Shown: piece by piece, positions 26,295-40,200 of the stretch
Layout of the letters: the number at the start of each line of letters is the position of its first letter
How positions within the stretch are numbered: the stretch's first letter is position 1
Assembly (NCBI GenBank): GCA_003344405.1
Contig: NOWV01000287.1
Span: 1-64,000 of the forward strand
Length of the DNA stretch: 64,000 nt
Direction: 5' to 3'
From: Trichoplax sp. H2
Lineage: Eukaryota > Placozoa > Uniplacotomia > Trichoplacea
Program-made: the position numbers and the translations under genes
Notes under the pieces: generated by a model
What the model saw: only the letters and a program-made list of their open reading frames with translations
The model's database searches: none
Told to the model about the DNA's origin: nothing

Positions 26295-29015
26295 ACGTTG
26301 AATTAAATTTAAATCTTTTGTTCAGGACTTTCTTTCCCGTAATTACCTTATTCCCTTGCGTTTTAGAACTAAGGTACAATAAAAAGTCAAAGAAGAGGAT
26401 AAAACAGTAACTTCGTATACTTAACGGTAGTTAATGACTTAAACAATTACCTCAGCTCTTCCAAAAATTGCATAATAAAATTGCCACTATGAAAAATTGA
26501 CCTATTCGTGCATGTATAGTCCATTTATATTCTTTATTTTAAAGCTCTATTTAAAAAAATAATTTTCCTAATTACTTTAAAGAAGTAAGCCTCGTCAATA
26601 GGATTTTTTTATTTCATTATTATAAGTGTCTATATTGCAATATTTAATACAACCTAATGAATGGCTCACTATGCCATTCCCCCACATATAGATATATATT
26701 TACTTAGGTTATTAAAGATCATCGTATATATTATTGAATTATTAATTAAATTATATTCATCGTAACGGACTGATTTGTGATTATGAAGTACTACCGTATG
26801 CAATAATCATTAGCATAGAATAGAATCTGATATCATGCTGCAAATAGCAACAAATATCTATAACCAACGATGTAGCTATCTAGTTAAAGCAGTTACTGTA
26901 AATTGTTCTGAAGTATTTATGACTGAATAAGACGGTACAAGATTTATGAATTATTACTAGTATGAAAATCTTAAGTTGGTGATGAATTAATATTTTAAAT
27001 GATGGGCATTAAAATAAGACTTTAGGTCTTGCAACTTTATTGCAGTAACATAATCTGTTATCAAGTCCTTTCCATTTGAATGGAAGGTGTTTAAATCAGT
27101 GATATCACTAGGTTAAGAATGATATAGCAGAGGCTGAGCATTGCTATAGGCCACTGTTACGGCGTGATTTGTATGCTGGTTGAACCCAACCGTACATGTA
27201 CCAGTGACAATTGGTTTGCATTAGAGTTTTAAAGAAATAAAGTAACTTAATACTGCAGTAAAAATGAATAGAAATATCAAGAGCCAATTGTTCAAGGTTG
27301 TAACAATCTGTTTATGTAGAATCTGAGCCAAATTTGATGTAAATGCCTTGAAAATTTAAAAGATCTAATAAGCCGCCGTACTATGCTGAACAGCTTTCAA
27401 CCAGTATAGAGAGCTCACAACGCCCCAGAAATAGTGGTCTATTAATTATTAGCCCATTCGCTATGCAACGGCTAGCTTGAATTAAGAAGTTCTAAATAAT
27501 TTTTTTAATTTCCATTTTGTATTATGAAATACAGAGTACTGTGTTAGTAAGTACAAGGCTCTATGGAAGTCAATTTTATCCTTGCTAAAATAAAATGAGA
27601 TAGTGATTAACCTAATCTAGGAAATGGTAAAGGTTATAGAATGATTCATTACAGGCCAGATTAGCTGTTGATGATCGCTATTCTAAATTATACAGATGCA
27701 AATTGAGTATTTCAGTACTAAAGTCAGTTTTAGTGTCTAAATATGATCAGTTTCATTACTAAAGAATGCTTATGTCCTATCAAAGCATAAATGGTCTAGC
27801 ATTTCAGACAATAAACATTTGTAGAGAATTAACTTTGAAATTACCGAGAAATCAAATTGGTGATCTGTAAATAATTAACTTTACCTTTACTATGCATGCT
27901 CAAAGTTATACTAAATTTTAGTCGGTCCGCCATACAGCAAATGTTGAGGTCTACAGTATTTAGGAGGACATGATCTAATCTTAGTCTTTCAAAGAGATAT
28001 TACAAATCTCTTAAGCTAGAATCAACTGCGATATTTTATAGATATAGTATAGTGAATTCGGCATTAAAATTAATTCCTATTTAGTACCTGAAATTGCTAA
28101 TATAGTTGCGAGATTAGAGTGGGGTAATTATGGAGCAGATGCCATTACTTGTCTGTGTGGGGCTAGGATATGCTATTTCAACTTTTATGTTTACAGTAAC
28201 ATGTTCATGCCAGCAATAATAAATGAGTATTAATCGTAATAATGATGTTACTGTTACCATTGCGATTTCGTAGTTTATACACTAAACTACATAAACTGAT
28301 GAGTCAAGTAGGTCAGTAATTCCTATCGATATCCTATCGATACACTGACAGTTCAAGATTGACTGTAATACAGTATACAAAATTTATCTTCATCAGACCT
28401 AGTTAGATTAGAATTTTATTGTAGATACTATCGATACGACTTTACTGCTATAGATTTGTTGAGAGTATTTTCTACTGCAGCTACTCTTGTATAACAAATT
28501 CATAGTCTTTCCGTACTTATTTATTGTTTTATTATAACTACAATACGGAGTAGATTTCAATAAGTAGTTAAACTATAAACATATTGCCTAGAGTGTTGAT
28601 TCTATCAGTTTCTTCATCGGAAGCTAACAGGAATAGCATCAAAAGATTCTTTCTGTTGATTAGTTGAGGATAGTAAATCTTTCCATTAAATAGGATCTCT
28701 ATACAAATTACGACACGCAGTGATTTCTATTCGTAGAGAGCTCTTTTATTAAATATCTCCAAATCTGAAATATTGAAGAATATCAGCGACGACTATCTAC
28801 ATCAAGCATTATATATATGTATGTGTATCGTAGACATGATAGAATACATAGAATAAATAAATTTGTTGTCCATTCATCGATTATCTTAACAAATTAGGGA
28901 TACTTAATTCAATATGCCTTAGTTTCTTTTATTGACTATGCTTAAAGGATTACTTTGTTATATTCATCTCTTTTTGTTATAAAATCGATTGAGTGATGAA
29001 AACTGTAAGAATATA
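26295..29015. other. Unassigned sequence upstream of transporter C
   Basis: Contains the A/C-shared block at 26303-26355, then AT-rich sequence without recognisable exons up to the SAM/Death-domain gene. The two genes are divergently oriented and share this spacer of about 2.8 kb. Confidence 0.55.
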
Positions 29016-32000
29016 ATGAAGGAAACAAATAATTGGTTAATGATTCGAATTTCGCCTCTGGGTATGTAGATGTTGACGAGGATGATTTTTATTGCGGAAC
29101 AAGGACTTTATGTTCATGAATTTGATTATCCACCATTAATATTTTATAGGCTTTGTTTTTATCATTGGCGACCTATTTGCTTGCCTTTCTCTACTTGTTA
29201 CATCCAGATCAAATTGAACTCACTGGCTTCCGACTACAGCGTCATGTTTTCGACATGGGTAAGAAAGTGCTTCTAGAGCATGGATATCTTCTGTATTGCA
29301 GAGGAAATGATTTTACCTGTATACAAGTTTAAATATTTTCCATAAGTAGATTGAAATCCTGATGAAAATTTACATTTCATCACTCTTTTAGTCAAGAAAG
29401 CTATAGTCAGTAAATCCAATAAAATAAGAAAGTAGTTGCTACTTGCATAAGATGCTTCATTTCTCTTGAAGGCGATATGTTCTATCCTAGTTGATTTATT
29501 ATTCACCAATTTCTTATTAGATGTCTCTAATTTATGGTTTATTTAGTCTCTGTATTAATAATTTACAGGAGAAATCCTTTCATTTTTTAGTCATACTATA
29601 TCGTATCAGAAAACAATACAATAGTTGCTACATAAGTCGTTTGTTTAGAGTATTTAGAAATTGGTCTGTTATCTAGAAATACAGTAGAATGAAAAATGGC
29701 TATAAACTGTGATATTTAGCGATAACAATTTAATCCAACTGAGATTTTATTAATTTCATTGAGGATTTCTGTTACAGTTTACAGGTACATGTGTGAAATA
29801 AAAATTTATTTCATTATATTGCATTCTCAGCTATTAATAATAGCAGTAGGAAGTAAAGCATTATTGTATACATGTTGTTTACTCATTCTACTTTGCATGA
29901 ATAATATGATTTAGATACAGAAAAACGATTTGTTGTTAATGAAGGATTTAATGATGTCTACTTGGTACTCTTTGAGAATTATCTGGAAAAATATAACAGC
30001 TTACTAAAGGAAAATTATAAAGTACATAATGCCGAAGACTTATTAAAACTGTCAGATAATGATTACCAGAAAGTTGGTTTAAAGAATGATCAAATTCGCG
30101 GACTTCGAAGGTCTTTGCTAATTAAAGGTTATGGAACAAAAAAGGAGAAGAAAAAAATAAGAGTTAGAGTAAGTTAAAAAATTGATATCAGTATAAAATG
30201 AATATCAAAGTAACAGTGCTGATATTTACGATAGCGCCAATAATGGTTCGCTAAAAGATCCTTTTAAAAGCATACAATGCTTTGCTTAATTACCTAATAA
30301 CTAAATTTATAGAGTTATTAAGTATTAAGCTACATTAAGATAGCTATCGGACTTAATCTTCTCAACTTGTACAAATTTATTAGTACTGCTAATACTATTC
30401 TAAAGTAATGCGTGAAAACCCTAAAATAATCTTGTCTTGAGTCAACGTGAGTATTAATAAATTTCGGAGAAGTATTCATTCATGTGAGGCAATTTAGTCC
30501 ATTTATTTTTATTTAGGTGATTCTAAATTTAATTTGCTAGAGAACTAGTAATAATAGCTACGAGATGGGGAAGTTAAATAAAGAAACCATAAAACTTACT
30601 TAGATAGTATTGCTTGTTCAATGTTTAGAAAAGTGAAAGTTTAGCTACGCTAGAAAAGATTCCGCAAGTAGCAAATAACAATCATGGCATGGAAAGACTG
30701 GCTAGTTTGGCTTCTATCCCCACTTTTGCTAAAACAGAGAGCCATCAGGTTAGAGTTAAATTTTAGGTTAAGTTTCCACTTAATTAAGATAACAGCTACT
30801 TAAAAGTTATAGTTACAGCACATTATCCTTAGCAGTCAAGAATTTTCAGTGTTGTTAAATAAGAAGAACAACAGCTATTTAAAAGTCGTAATACTATACA
30901 TTAACCTTTAGCAGTAGGTGTTACTTTTAGCGATCATTGTATCTTTAGAAGAGTGATAATATTTAGGAAATTAATACTCTTAAGAAATATGGCAATACTA
31001 CTTTACTCGGCTACACAAATATTTTGTCTCAAGAAATTGCAACTATATTTGGACGATATATCTGCTCACTTTATCCCACTATCAGTTAAATCGTTGGCTT
31101 ATAAAATGATTACGATCTGTATTAATTAATAGACTATCGAACGGCTGTAACGTTTTGTATATTTCTGTAGTGCTAGTCGATATTTAGTGTGCAATTTAAG
31201 AATGAATAGTAGATATGCAAAGAGAATCTACTAGTACTAGATATTATAAATGTCAAATTAAATCAATACGAGTATAACCTAAGGAAACTGGCAAAATCGT
31301 GTTCAGATTGAAACTGAAAATCTATAAATGCTATTTTAAATGTTGCGAACATTCTGTATTCACAAATTCACCGTTAACTTTATTAGAACTCCAAGAGGAA
31401 AAAATCAAATCCATTAGTTGAAGATCATGCACTATCGGATGCAATTAATAAAGTATCTTTTGCCAATGATATCAAGATAGAAAACAATTCAAGTACTGAA
31501 AGCTCCAGGGCAAATACCAATCGGATCAGTATTAAAGGGGCATCAAGGTTAAAAAATGAATCCGTTAACAGTCAGCCCTATTCATCACCTCAGAATAGCA
31601 TTAATCATTCTTCTTTGGATCAAGACGTTTATCTACCATCTACTTCAGCAAAATTGTTAAATAATCGTTATCCGCAGTCAATATTTCGCCTTCCACCATT
31701 TGACAAAGCAATTGAAACCTATCCCAGCTTAGGTGGCGGAAATTATAGATTATCATTAGATCGTTTACAAGGAATTGAATTATCGGTTCAAGCAAATCCA
31801 ATAGAAAGCTGGACAGAAATTATTATAACATGCCTGTATGCTGATCCACCCTATTTTTATTCTGCTACTGATGATTCTCAGTATTTAACTCATGCTACTA
31901 CATCAGTCATGCTACAACCTTATGATTTTACTCTTAACTACGATAAAAGTAATTTCGATCTGCCCAATCAATCATTAACAAATCCAATCCGAAAACCAAT

Positions 32001-34277
32001 ATTACAGTTGCCATTATTTGATTTTTGCGATATTCTGGATAACATCAATAGTTGTTTAGTGGAAGATAACGCGATTTACGATCTTAAAAATCCGCCACCC
32101 TTAATTATTTGCTCGAGTGATACGACTCTTGATCAGGAGCCGCGATGGAGAAGACATTATATTGATTACGAAATTCGCATTTTAAACGATAAGAAGGCTT
32201 ATGTGGTGTTTGCAGTTGAAAAATTTTCCCTTTTTACCGTATTTTATCCTTTTCCTAATGCAATCATTACGAAATTATCGCTGGGCCCGATGCGATGGTA
32301 TCCACCACAATTTATTTATGCTGACTGCTTAATTTTAATGACCAGTAGCCAACGAAGTTCTCCAGAATTTTCAATTATCGTAGCATTAATTACTAACTAC
32401 AATCAAAATTTGCAAATCCTTGAAAGCTATACTACCATGGTCGGAATTTATCGAAGATTATTGCTACCTACTGGTAATTATAAACTAGAAATAAAAGGTA
32501 AATTTTCGCCATCATCTAAAATGGGAGAGAAAAAAATGGTTCGAGAGATGCGCTTTCATGGGCGAAATGTTTTTATTCAATTTGCTTGTCAGTTAGATGA
32601 AAATTGTCCGTCGATTCCAGCCTACTTTGGTGTAGTCAATATTCGACATACAGTTATAACAAAGACAGGAGAATTTATGGTTCATATGCTTGAGGTTAGA
32701 TTACTTTTTCAATAATGTAGATATAGCCGTTCAAAGGTCTACTTGACTTATAAATTTATCAAATATATTACAATTCTATTGAGAAATAACCGCATATTGC
32801 GAAGTTTAAATAGCAACGTAAGATATAATAAATCGAAAATATTCGTTCACAGGAATGGATCCCTAATAGATATGATAGCTATAAAATGCTACAATACCAT
32901 CATATGCAACGTTATAGTGATTTATTATATTAAGCTATTTCAAATTGGCTTGGTATGGAAGCTCATTGCTGAAGAACCTTAATTGCTGGAACATGAGTAT
33001 ATTGAGCTTAGGTTAAAAACAGCACGAAAGTATATTGTGATAAATACGGTAGTGAATTATTGAAATTAAAGCATTTATAGTATTACTATCGGCAGTTTAT
33101 GACTTCAATTCAGTTCAGAATTTGCTAGAGAAACCTTACATCATAGCCAATTAATTTTAACAGTGGCCCATGTGAATCTATCTCCAAATCTTATATATAT
33201 ATTTAAAGTAGTCCTTGCGTAATATTTAAGATAATTGTGTTAATGTATCCTGCTAGTTGTTTAGCTCATAACACTGCCGATAAATGTTTTCGTAGATTAT
33301 TAAAGCTCTACCATAGTAAAATTTCGTATCAGAAATATGCTGCTATAATAAATTTCTTTACAGTAGCTAATTTTTGAAGTTTACAAACATGAGACTAGGG
33401 CTCAAAAATTTACGGAAAACTGAAACTTTATCAATGCGATATTAAAGCTAATAAACTTTATAGCTTACCCTTGAAGGGTGGCAAGGTTGCCATTTCCACT
33501 GCTAAGGAGGCTCCATATTTCAACCCCTAAAGTAACGGAGATTACGTGCTTTAGAATTATTAAAAAATAACTATTAAAATTGTAATCGTGATAAATATAA
33601 ATTTTTGCTTCGTTTATCATCTTATGTGTCATATAAATAATGCTTTTAATTTAAATAATTTTTTCATTTTTTGCGACTTAGCCGAAGGAATTTTCACCAG
33701 CATCCAAGGCGATTGGTCAACTAAAAAGTATGTATATTGGTAACGAAAAGCAACATCATTTAGAGCTTTGTAAGATAACAGTATAATTCATAGCACTTGC
33801 TGCAAAGTAGGTAACTATGTAATAAGTATAAGATAGCGTTGATCGACATTATATAAAGGCCAGTTCTCATATTAGCTAAATATCATGAGAAAGATAATTA
33901 AAGTAATATTGATTGAGAGATGATATTAGAATATTTTATATTCTCTTTATCGTATGATAACAGAAATATTCAGAGTATATTCGGATTTGTTAAATTGGTC
34001 CAATGTATGTTTCTTAGGGTCTTCACAGATGCTCACTATTACTAATATCATGGGCGATAAATTAGCTGATCGCTGGGAAGAGCTTGCATGTGAACTTGGT
34101 TTACAGAAGAAAGAACGCAATGAAATCGATAACTTGGATATTAAAAATGCCGAAAAGGGCATAGAAGTCTTAAAACGATGGAAAATGTTACTAGGAAGGG
34201 AAGCTACTATGGAAAGTTTCTTCGTAGTGCTTAAAAAACTCCATTATCATGATTTAGCTATTTTACTTGAATTTTAA
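29016..34277 (+). CDS. SAM - ZU5-like - UPA-like - Death domain protein (5 exons, about 637 aa)
   Basis: Probable cytoplasmic adaptor or scaffold of the UNC5/PIDD/ankyrin ZU5-UPA-Death type. Model: 29016-29061, 29915-30168, 31387-32694, 33682-33727, 34018-34277 (1914 nt). All junctions are GT-AG, with phases 1/2, 0/0, 0/0 and 1/2 agreeing. Regions: SAM about 27-88 (LEKYNSLL, LLKLSDNDY, VGLKNDQIRGLRRSL); a lysine/arginine-rich stretch about 90-107 and a Ser/Asn-rich linker to about 180; ZU5-like about 215-388 (GGGNYRLSL, KPILQLPL, then EKFSLFTVF); UPA-like about 390-536; Death domain about 564-637 with the conserved RWEELACELG and LKRWKMLLGREAT blocks. The site that in self-cleaving ZU5 proteins reads HFS is KFS here. 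The Death domain and exon 3 are secure, SAM is good, ZU5/UPA is inferred from pattern, and exons 1 and 4 rest on splice and phase logic alone. Confidence 0.75.
30791..30915. repeat. Short direct duplication in intron 2 of the SAM/Death-domain gene
   Basis: Two units of 46 bp (30791-30836 and 30870-30915) both start AACAGCTA.TTAAAAGT and end AGCAGT. Unknown role; probably a local tandem duplication. Confidence 0.5.
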
Positions 34278-37200
34278 ACCAGTTAGCATTCCTATTGGCT
34301 CATCGACGCATGCATCACTATTCCCAATAATTAAAACTTATAATCTGCATGATCTACTCATCTATCCGTCTATAAAATATGAACATTTCAATCTATTCCA
34401 TTAATAGCTATTGCTTTACCAATTACTGATAAATGATTCGGCTTACGCATTTCTGATTTTATTTAATATTTTCAAATCTATATAATACTGTGAATATTCG
34501 TATAGCATTTATTCATTAGTTGAACTATCTTTGCTCTATCTGGAATATATTCATTCAAGAAGAATTTTGGAAGGACATATTTACTACATACTTATATACC
34601 TCGTTTAAACTTGTGCCTTATACTTTTAAAGATAATCGGTAGTTGCCACAGAAAAATATCATATATCTATGTAAATGAAGCAAATTTTAAAAGATATCAA
34701 CTAGCATTATGCATCCATTCATATTATTTATTTATACACGAAACCGTTGAAAAACTCTCAATCTTTGTTCAAGTTTTAATTATGATGAAGTATCTCTTGA
34801 ATATCAATATTCATGGAATAAATATATTTCAAGAATAAGATAACTACTTCTCCATTTTAATTTATTTATTTAAAGCACCATAACCTAAGTCAAAATCCTC
34901 CAGAGCAAAAGGTGAAGAATAATCAATTTAACTATGAAGCACTGTAGTATGAATACAAAGTGTATATGGGCTTAAAGATCTTAGATATAATCGATGCTGC
35001 CTCTTTCAACCTAGGGAAATTGATGGTAGCTTTATTGTTCAATAGAAAGTAATCCATATTATAAATATCGATTAAGTAAGATCAAGATTTTCTAGTACCT
35101 ATAATGACATTATCTCATTAGTGTTAATTTACATTAATTTTAATTTATATAAACATACGTCGTACAGTCAGCTGGCAAATATCGCTTTCTCTATTTAGCA
35201 GATATTGTTACCCAGTAGATTCTTTCACTTAATAAGTTGAGATGAGAATGTCAGAAGGTAGTATTTTCATATGAAATTGATTGCTGAAAATTGGAAATTC
35301 TGGTTCATCGATTATGATTATAGACAACATTGCTAGCAGATTTTGCGGAGGTTCTGATTAGCATTCTACGCGTATTATCAGTAAATAATAATATTTCGGA
35401 CACATTTCATCAGGAGTAATGGCAAACATATTTAGCTGAAGAGAAGTAGAGATTAAATTCTGCACGCATATATATAACTCAGTGCTCACTATGACTCACT
35501 ATAGTAGCATGCAGATATCTCAATGGTGTACTCATACTGTACACGCAACTATAATAAAGAATTTGGCTAAATTGTTATTATTGTTCCAATTATAAATCTA
35601 CGCCCAAAGCTGTACAGAATAAGATATTTTATTCTATGTAGCTTATCATTAATTTAGGTAAGTTAATAGAAATCCGAAGATGCAAAGTTCCCTCGGCCAT
35701 ATAAAATTAGACTAACCATTCCATATTGATTTAGTTAGTAAGAAATATTCTCTTAAGCTTACTTGGAAATTTTTAAAATATAATGATCTAAGATATGAAT
35801 TTAAATTAGAATATCCTGAGTGAAAGTAATTTATTGGATTCATACTGTGTATCAGATTTATAAAATTATCTTACTATTTAATTATAATAATTTAATAAAG
35901 ATATAGCAAAACAAACGGAACTGTAGATGTCTTTCAATTACAATTAGTGTGTACTTTCGATATTTTTATTACAGCATTTCTATTATCGACACCAAAAATC
36001 GAACATCAGTAGCTTCGTCGAAAAATTTTATAATTTCGTAAATACAGCACTTAGATATGCATAATGCCACAATCATGCATAATTTGGTCATCTTACACGA
36101 AATATGTTGCTTGTTAAATATAATATATTTTACTTTATAAAACTCTCTAATACTTCCTAACATATTGCAGAATAGCCCATTACAAAATTGACTGGTAAGT
36201 TCATTGTCGGTTTACAGCAATAAAATCTAGCTTTTTAAATTAATATTCTTCGTTTGATCCTTGTTTACAAGGAGTCTGGCCATCTATTCAATCCTAAAAA
36301 ACCTAGACTTACTGTGTGTTTACAAATATCATCGGTATTATAATTTTAAAGCAATTTATTTTACAATGATTATAAACTAACAATTGAATAATCTACAATA
36401 ATGGAGTCTGTCTGGTAGAATTGAAATAATTATAACAGTTTTTTGAATATTTTTTTACTTCGTAGCAGACAGGCGATACCTTTGAATGGAATAATAGTAT
36501 TATAATTTAATTTGAATATCAGATATTATTTAAATCATATTGCTACTTATCTACGATGATAATTTTAAGAGCCTCTTTCCGGTGACTGCAAAATTGTAAT
36601 TGATGCCGCATTACAGCTTCTATATGATCGTTAAATCCTAACAAGATGCGGTTGAGAATCTTTATGACCACTATCAATTCGCATCATTACTTACGTTATG
36701 TACAGTATGAGCTAAATTTTGTTAATCATCCATACTAAATCGGATTGTAAAGTTTTGAATTCAATGAGCAACAGCAACCAATTAAAACTATTAAAAACGG
36801 TTGCACCTGTGTTGATTTCATGAAATTGGCCAATCTTCGAATGCATTTAATAAACATGATGTCGAATAATCCAACTTTGCCATCATAATGATCTTATCCG
36901 ATAAACTTTAATTGATATTTTACCTGCAGCAGTTATACAAATTTGAATCATGGATTCTTAGTAGACTTAAGGGATAGTTCAATAGTTACCTGAATAAAAT
37001 CAATGAAGTAAAATAACGGGTTATATTTATCTTATCTAAAAGAATATAGTTGATAGCTTCTTCGATTTGTTTTTTCATTGAAACTAAATCTGGAATTAAA
37101 ATTATTATAATTTACTTGTATGGACAATACGAAACGAATTTTCATTCAAGAAATTCCTAATTGGCACACTGTTGATATTTAAAATCACGGCTCATTCTTT

Positions 37201-40200
37201 ACGATAACAAAGCCAAGTAATATTATTTTTATTATTAATATATGTAAAAGAATTGAAATATTCTCCTCCGTATGAAAACACATTAACGATGGCTTATTTA
37301 CTTTTACGATTGTTTGATAGCCTGAATGACTATCATAGGAAGTAACTTATGAGTAGCTGTCGAAATTTCATCTCATGTTATATTTCGTTGATTCATTACA
37401 AAGATATTTTCTATTAATAGCATCCAATTTTTGATCTTTTTCTTAACTATGAAGATATTATATTCTAAAAGTAAAAATTAAGTTTCCTAGCACATCCTAA
37501 ACAATAAAACAAAACTCGGCTATGAGTCTTTGCTACTTGACTGTTTATTGACAAATCTAACAACCAATTTTAAAATCTTTTCCATATCCACAGAGATGGC
37601 TAAATGTAAAGTAATATTTTCATTGTTTAGCAGAGAGAAAAAACTTATCAATGTAGCCAATGATTATTCTCTAGAACATTTCGGCTGTTTTGGAATTGCT
37701 TGTGCAATAAAATATTGAATCATTCTGATATCTCATAGATTGCTGTTTTAACGATACACAAATGAATATGCAATAAAACTAATAACTACATGTAACCGAT
37801 AATAGCTAGTGTTATATCAAAAAAATAGCGTATTATATTACAATTATCTCTGGTCGCAAAGAAATTTTTATATTTCAATGATAAGATCTGGTTTTCAACT
37901 GAAAAATAGGCTAAAAAGTTCTTTAGGATAGTAATATTTGTAAATGTTGTATGATATACAACATTAACAAAAACTTAAGATAATTCAGGATTAGTCGAAA
38001 TAGAATGCTTCGGTTTCCTTGACAGTTGATGCGTACGTATAAAGGTCTTGCCTAGTCGATATACTGCAGATTATGAAAGACATTTTATTTTATGAACCTG
38101 TTTATTATAAAGTTAGTCAACTATTTTTGCATAGTTACAGCTCTTTAACTATCAAGAAATTAAATAGAAAAGTTTTTATTGCATATTCAATACGCGGTAA
38201 TGAAGACTATCAATTTACACCATTATATCGAGTGTTCCATTGATAGCTATCATTTCGTTTACTGAGCGCTTTCAATTAACGAAAAGTTTACACAACTAGA
38301 AAATTCAATTCCCCCCCCCCCAATTACTTCTAATAAAACTAACTATTGTAACTTTAAGGTGAATTAAACAGTTACATTATTAATAAAGATAAATCTGTTT
38401 TTGCCTTCAATTTATGATTTAGTCTTAATAGCAATACCAGTATGCAATTCTTGATTTGATATCCAAGAGTGTTTAATTATTAAAAAATCATAATTCAATC
38501 ATTTATGCAATCAATATTATTATTCTGAAATAGAAAGTGTATCCGTAATTGTATAATGCAAAGTATAAATACTATGGCGAAGTAATATATATTCTCTACA
38601 ATTCAGGGCTAAATCACAACCGTAGCGAAATGTATTTGCCCAATCATTAGGATCAAAAGAATCATGTATATGTGTGGTATCCTATAGAGCATAGGTTGGA
38701 CTGTTTACTGTCACCTTTGACAATAGTTATTGTGCTTACTTGTCCAATAAAATATTTAAAAAGAACGAAAGTGAAACCGGTTTATTGTATTCACTGATAT
38801 AGATTTACATCAGTTTCTCTGCTATGACTGATGAGGAACTACATTACTTCTGTTATTGCAATCATAATTTTCAATTCCTTTAGTAGTAGCAGCGAACTAA
38901 TAAATAAGAAATAATTCTTAGTAATTGATTCAGCAAATATTATTTTGTATCCCGGATAAATTCGAATTTTTGTACGTAGCCCTATCTTTTAATCTTTTAC
39001 TTTAATATTCGCGGGTGAAATATACATATTAAAAGCATCGTAGGTTGTGATACTGACATTGGTCAGAAGGTTTTTTCTGGGTAAAGGATACCTCTATCGA
39101 GAATGCCAACGTTACTTTTATCATGAGTCCAGGATAGTTATGCGAGATCGTTTAATGGTTCAACGTGAGAATTATGTATTATTCAATAAAGAATAGGCAT
39201 TCTAGAATTACTATTGGGATTTTTGTACATGAGAGAACTATTCAAAGTATAGCAAATGCATAGACTTTGAAGCGCCAAGGAACTAAAGGAGTGTCTACAA
39301 CAATAGAATCGATATTATAACGTTTTATAATTGTTGCAATAGTAGATTCAGTCTACTGTCACTATTCAAATATAAATAACTACATATATACGTATATGCA
39401 TGTGTATAGATATATCATAGAGTATAACTTTAGCTTTAAAGAATATTATATAATCATATTGTAAACATGATATAGCCTTACAGGCCGGCAAATTATTACT
39501 ATTAATGGAATTGCTACAGTAAATCAGAAATGGGTTATACAAGTACCATATAACTAAATGTAAAAACATTTTACTGTACGTGTATATCATAAGAATATCA
39601 TTACTGTTGCCCAATATTATTTTGCAAACTTTTTACAGGTTTAAATAATGAAATAGATTATAATGAACTAACTTACCATTGTGATATTAGATCCATGGTA
39701 TTACAACAAAAGCGTAACTAAGATAAATGCTATAGCGCAATCATATTTCAATACGTGAGGGTACCCTAATTTGCGTGACCACTCATACGGAAAGGAATAC
39801 AATTAAGCTAATTGAGACAAAATTGATATCTGTGCCTGAATTGCTCATTAATAACATCGGAAGATATAGACAATCTATAAGCTTACTAGGTACGTGAATT
39901 CAATCACTTACAGTAAATAGAGTAAGACAATAGTATGTGACTACTTTATAGGTGCCATGGTAACTCGGCATAAATATTACCAAGACAAAATTTTGTTTAA
40001 TAGTTTACGGATAGACATTTTTCCAAAATAATAATTGAAATAATAAGTGATTGCATTGTGAAAAATTTCAGCTAAGAAGCATTCATACAAAGTTTATACA
40101 TGTATACAAATACATAACATGATACGATACTCTGATTATCAAAGCTATCAAAATTATATTATCTTCATATTATGTTACAAATTATGCGGATTTCAATGAA

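Noticed and set aside
38311-38321. Poly-C run
   Set aside because: Single homopolymer with no associated structure; likely slippage.
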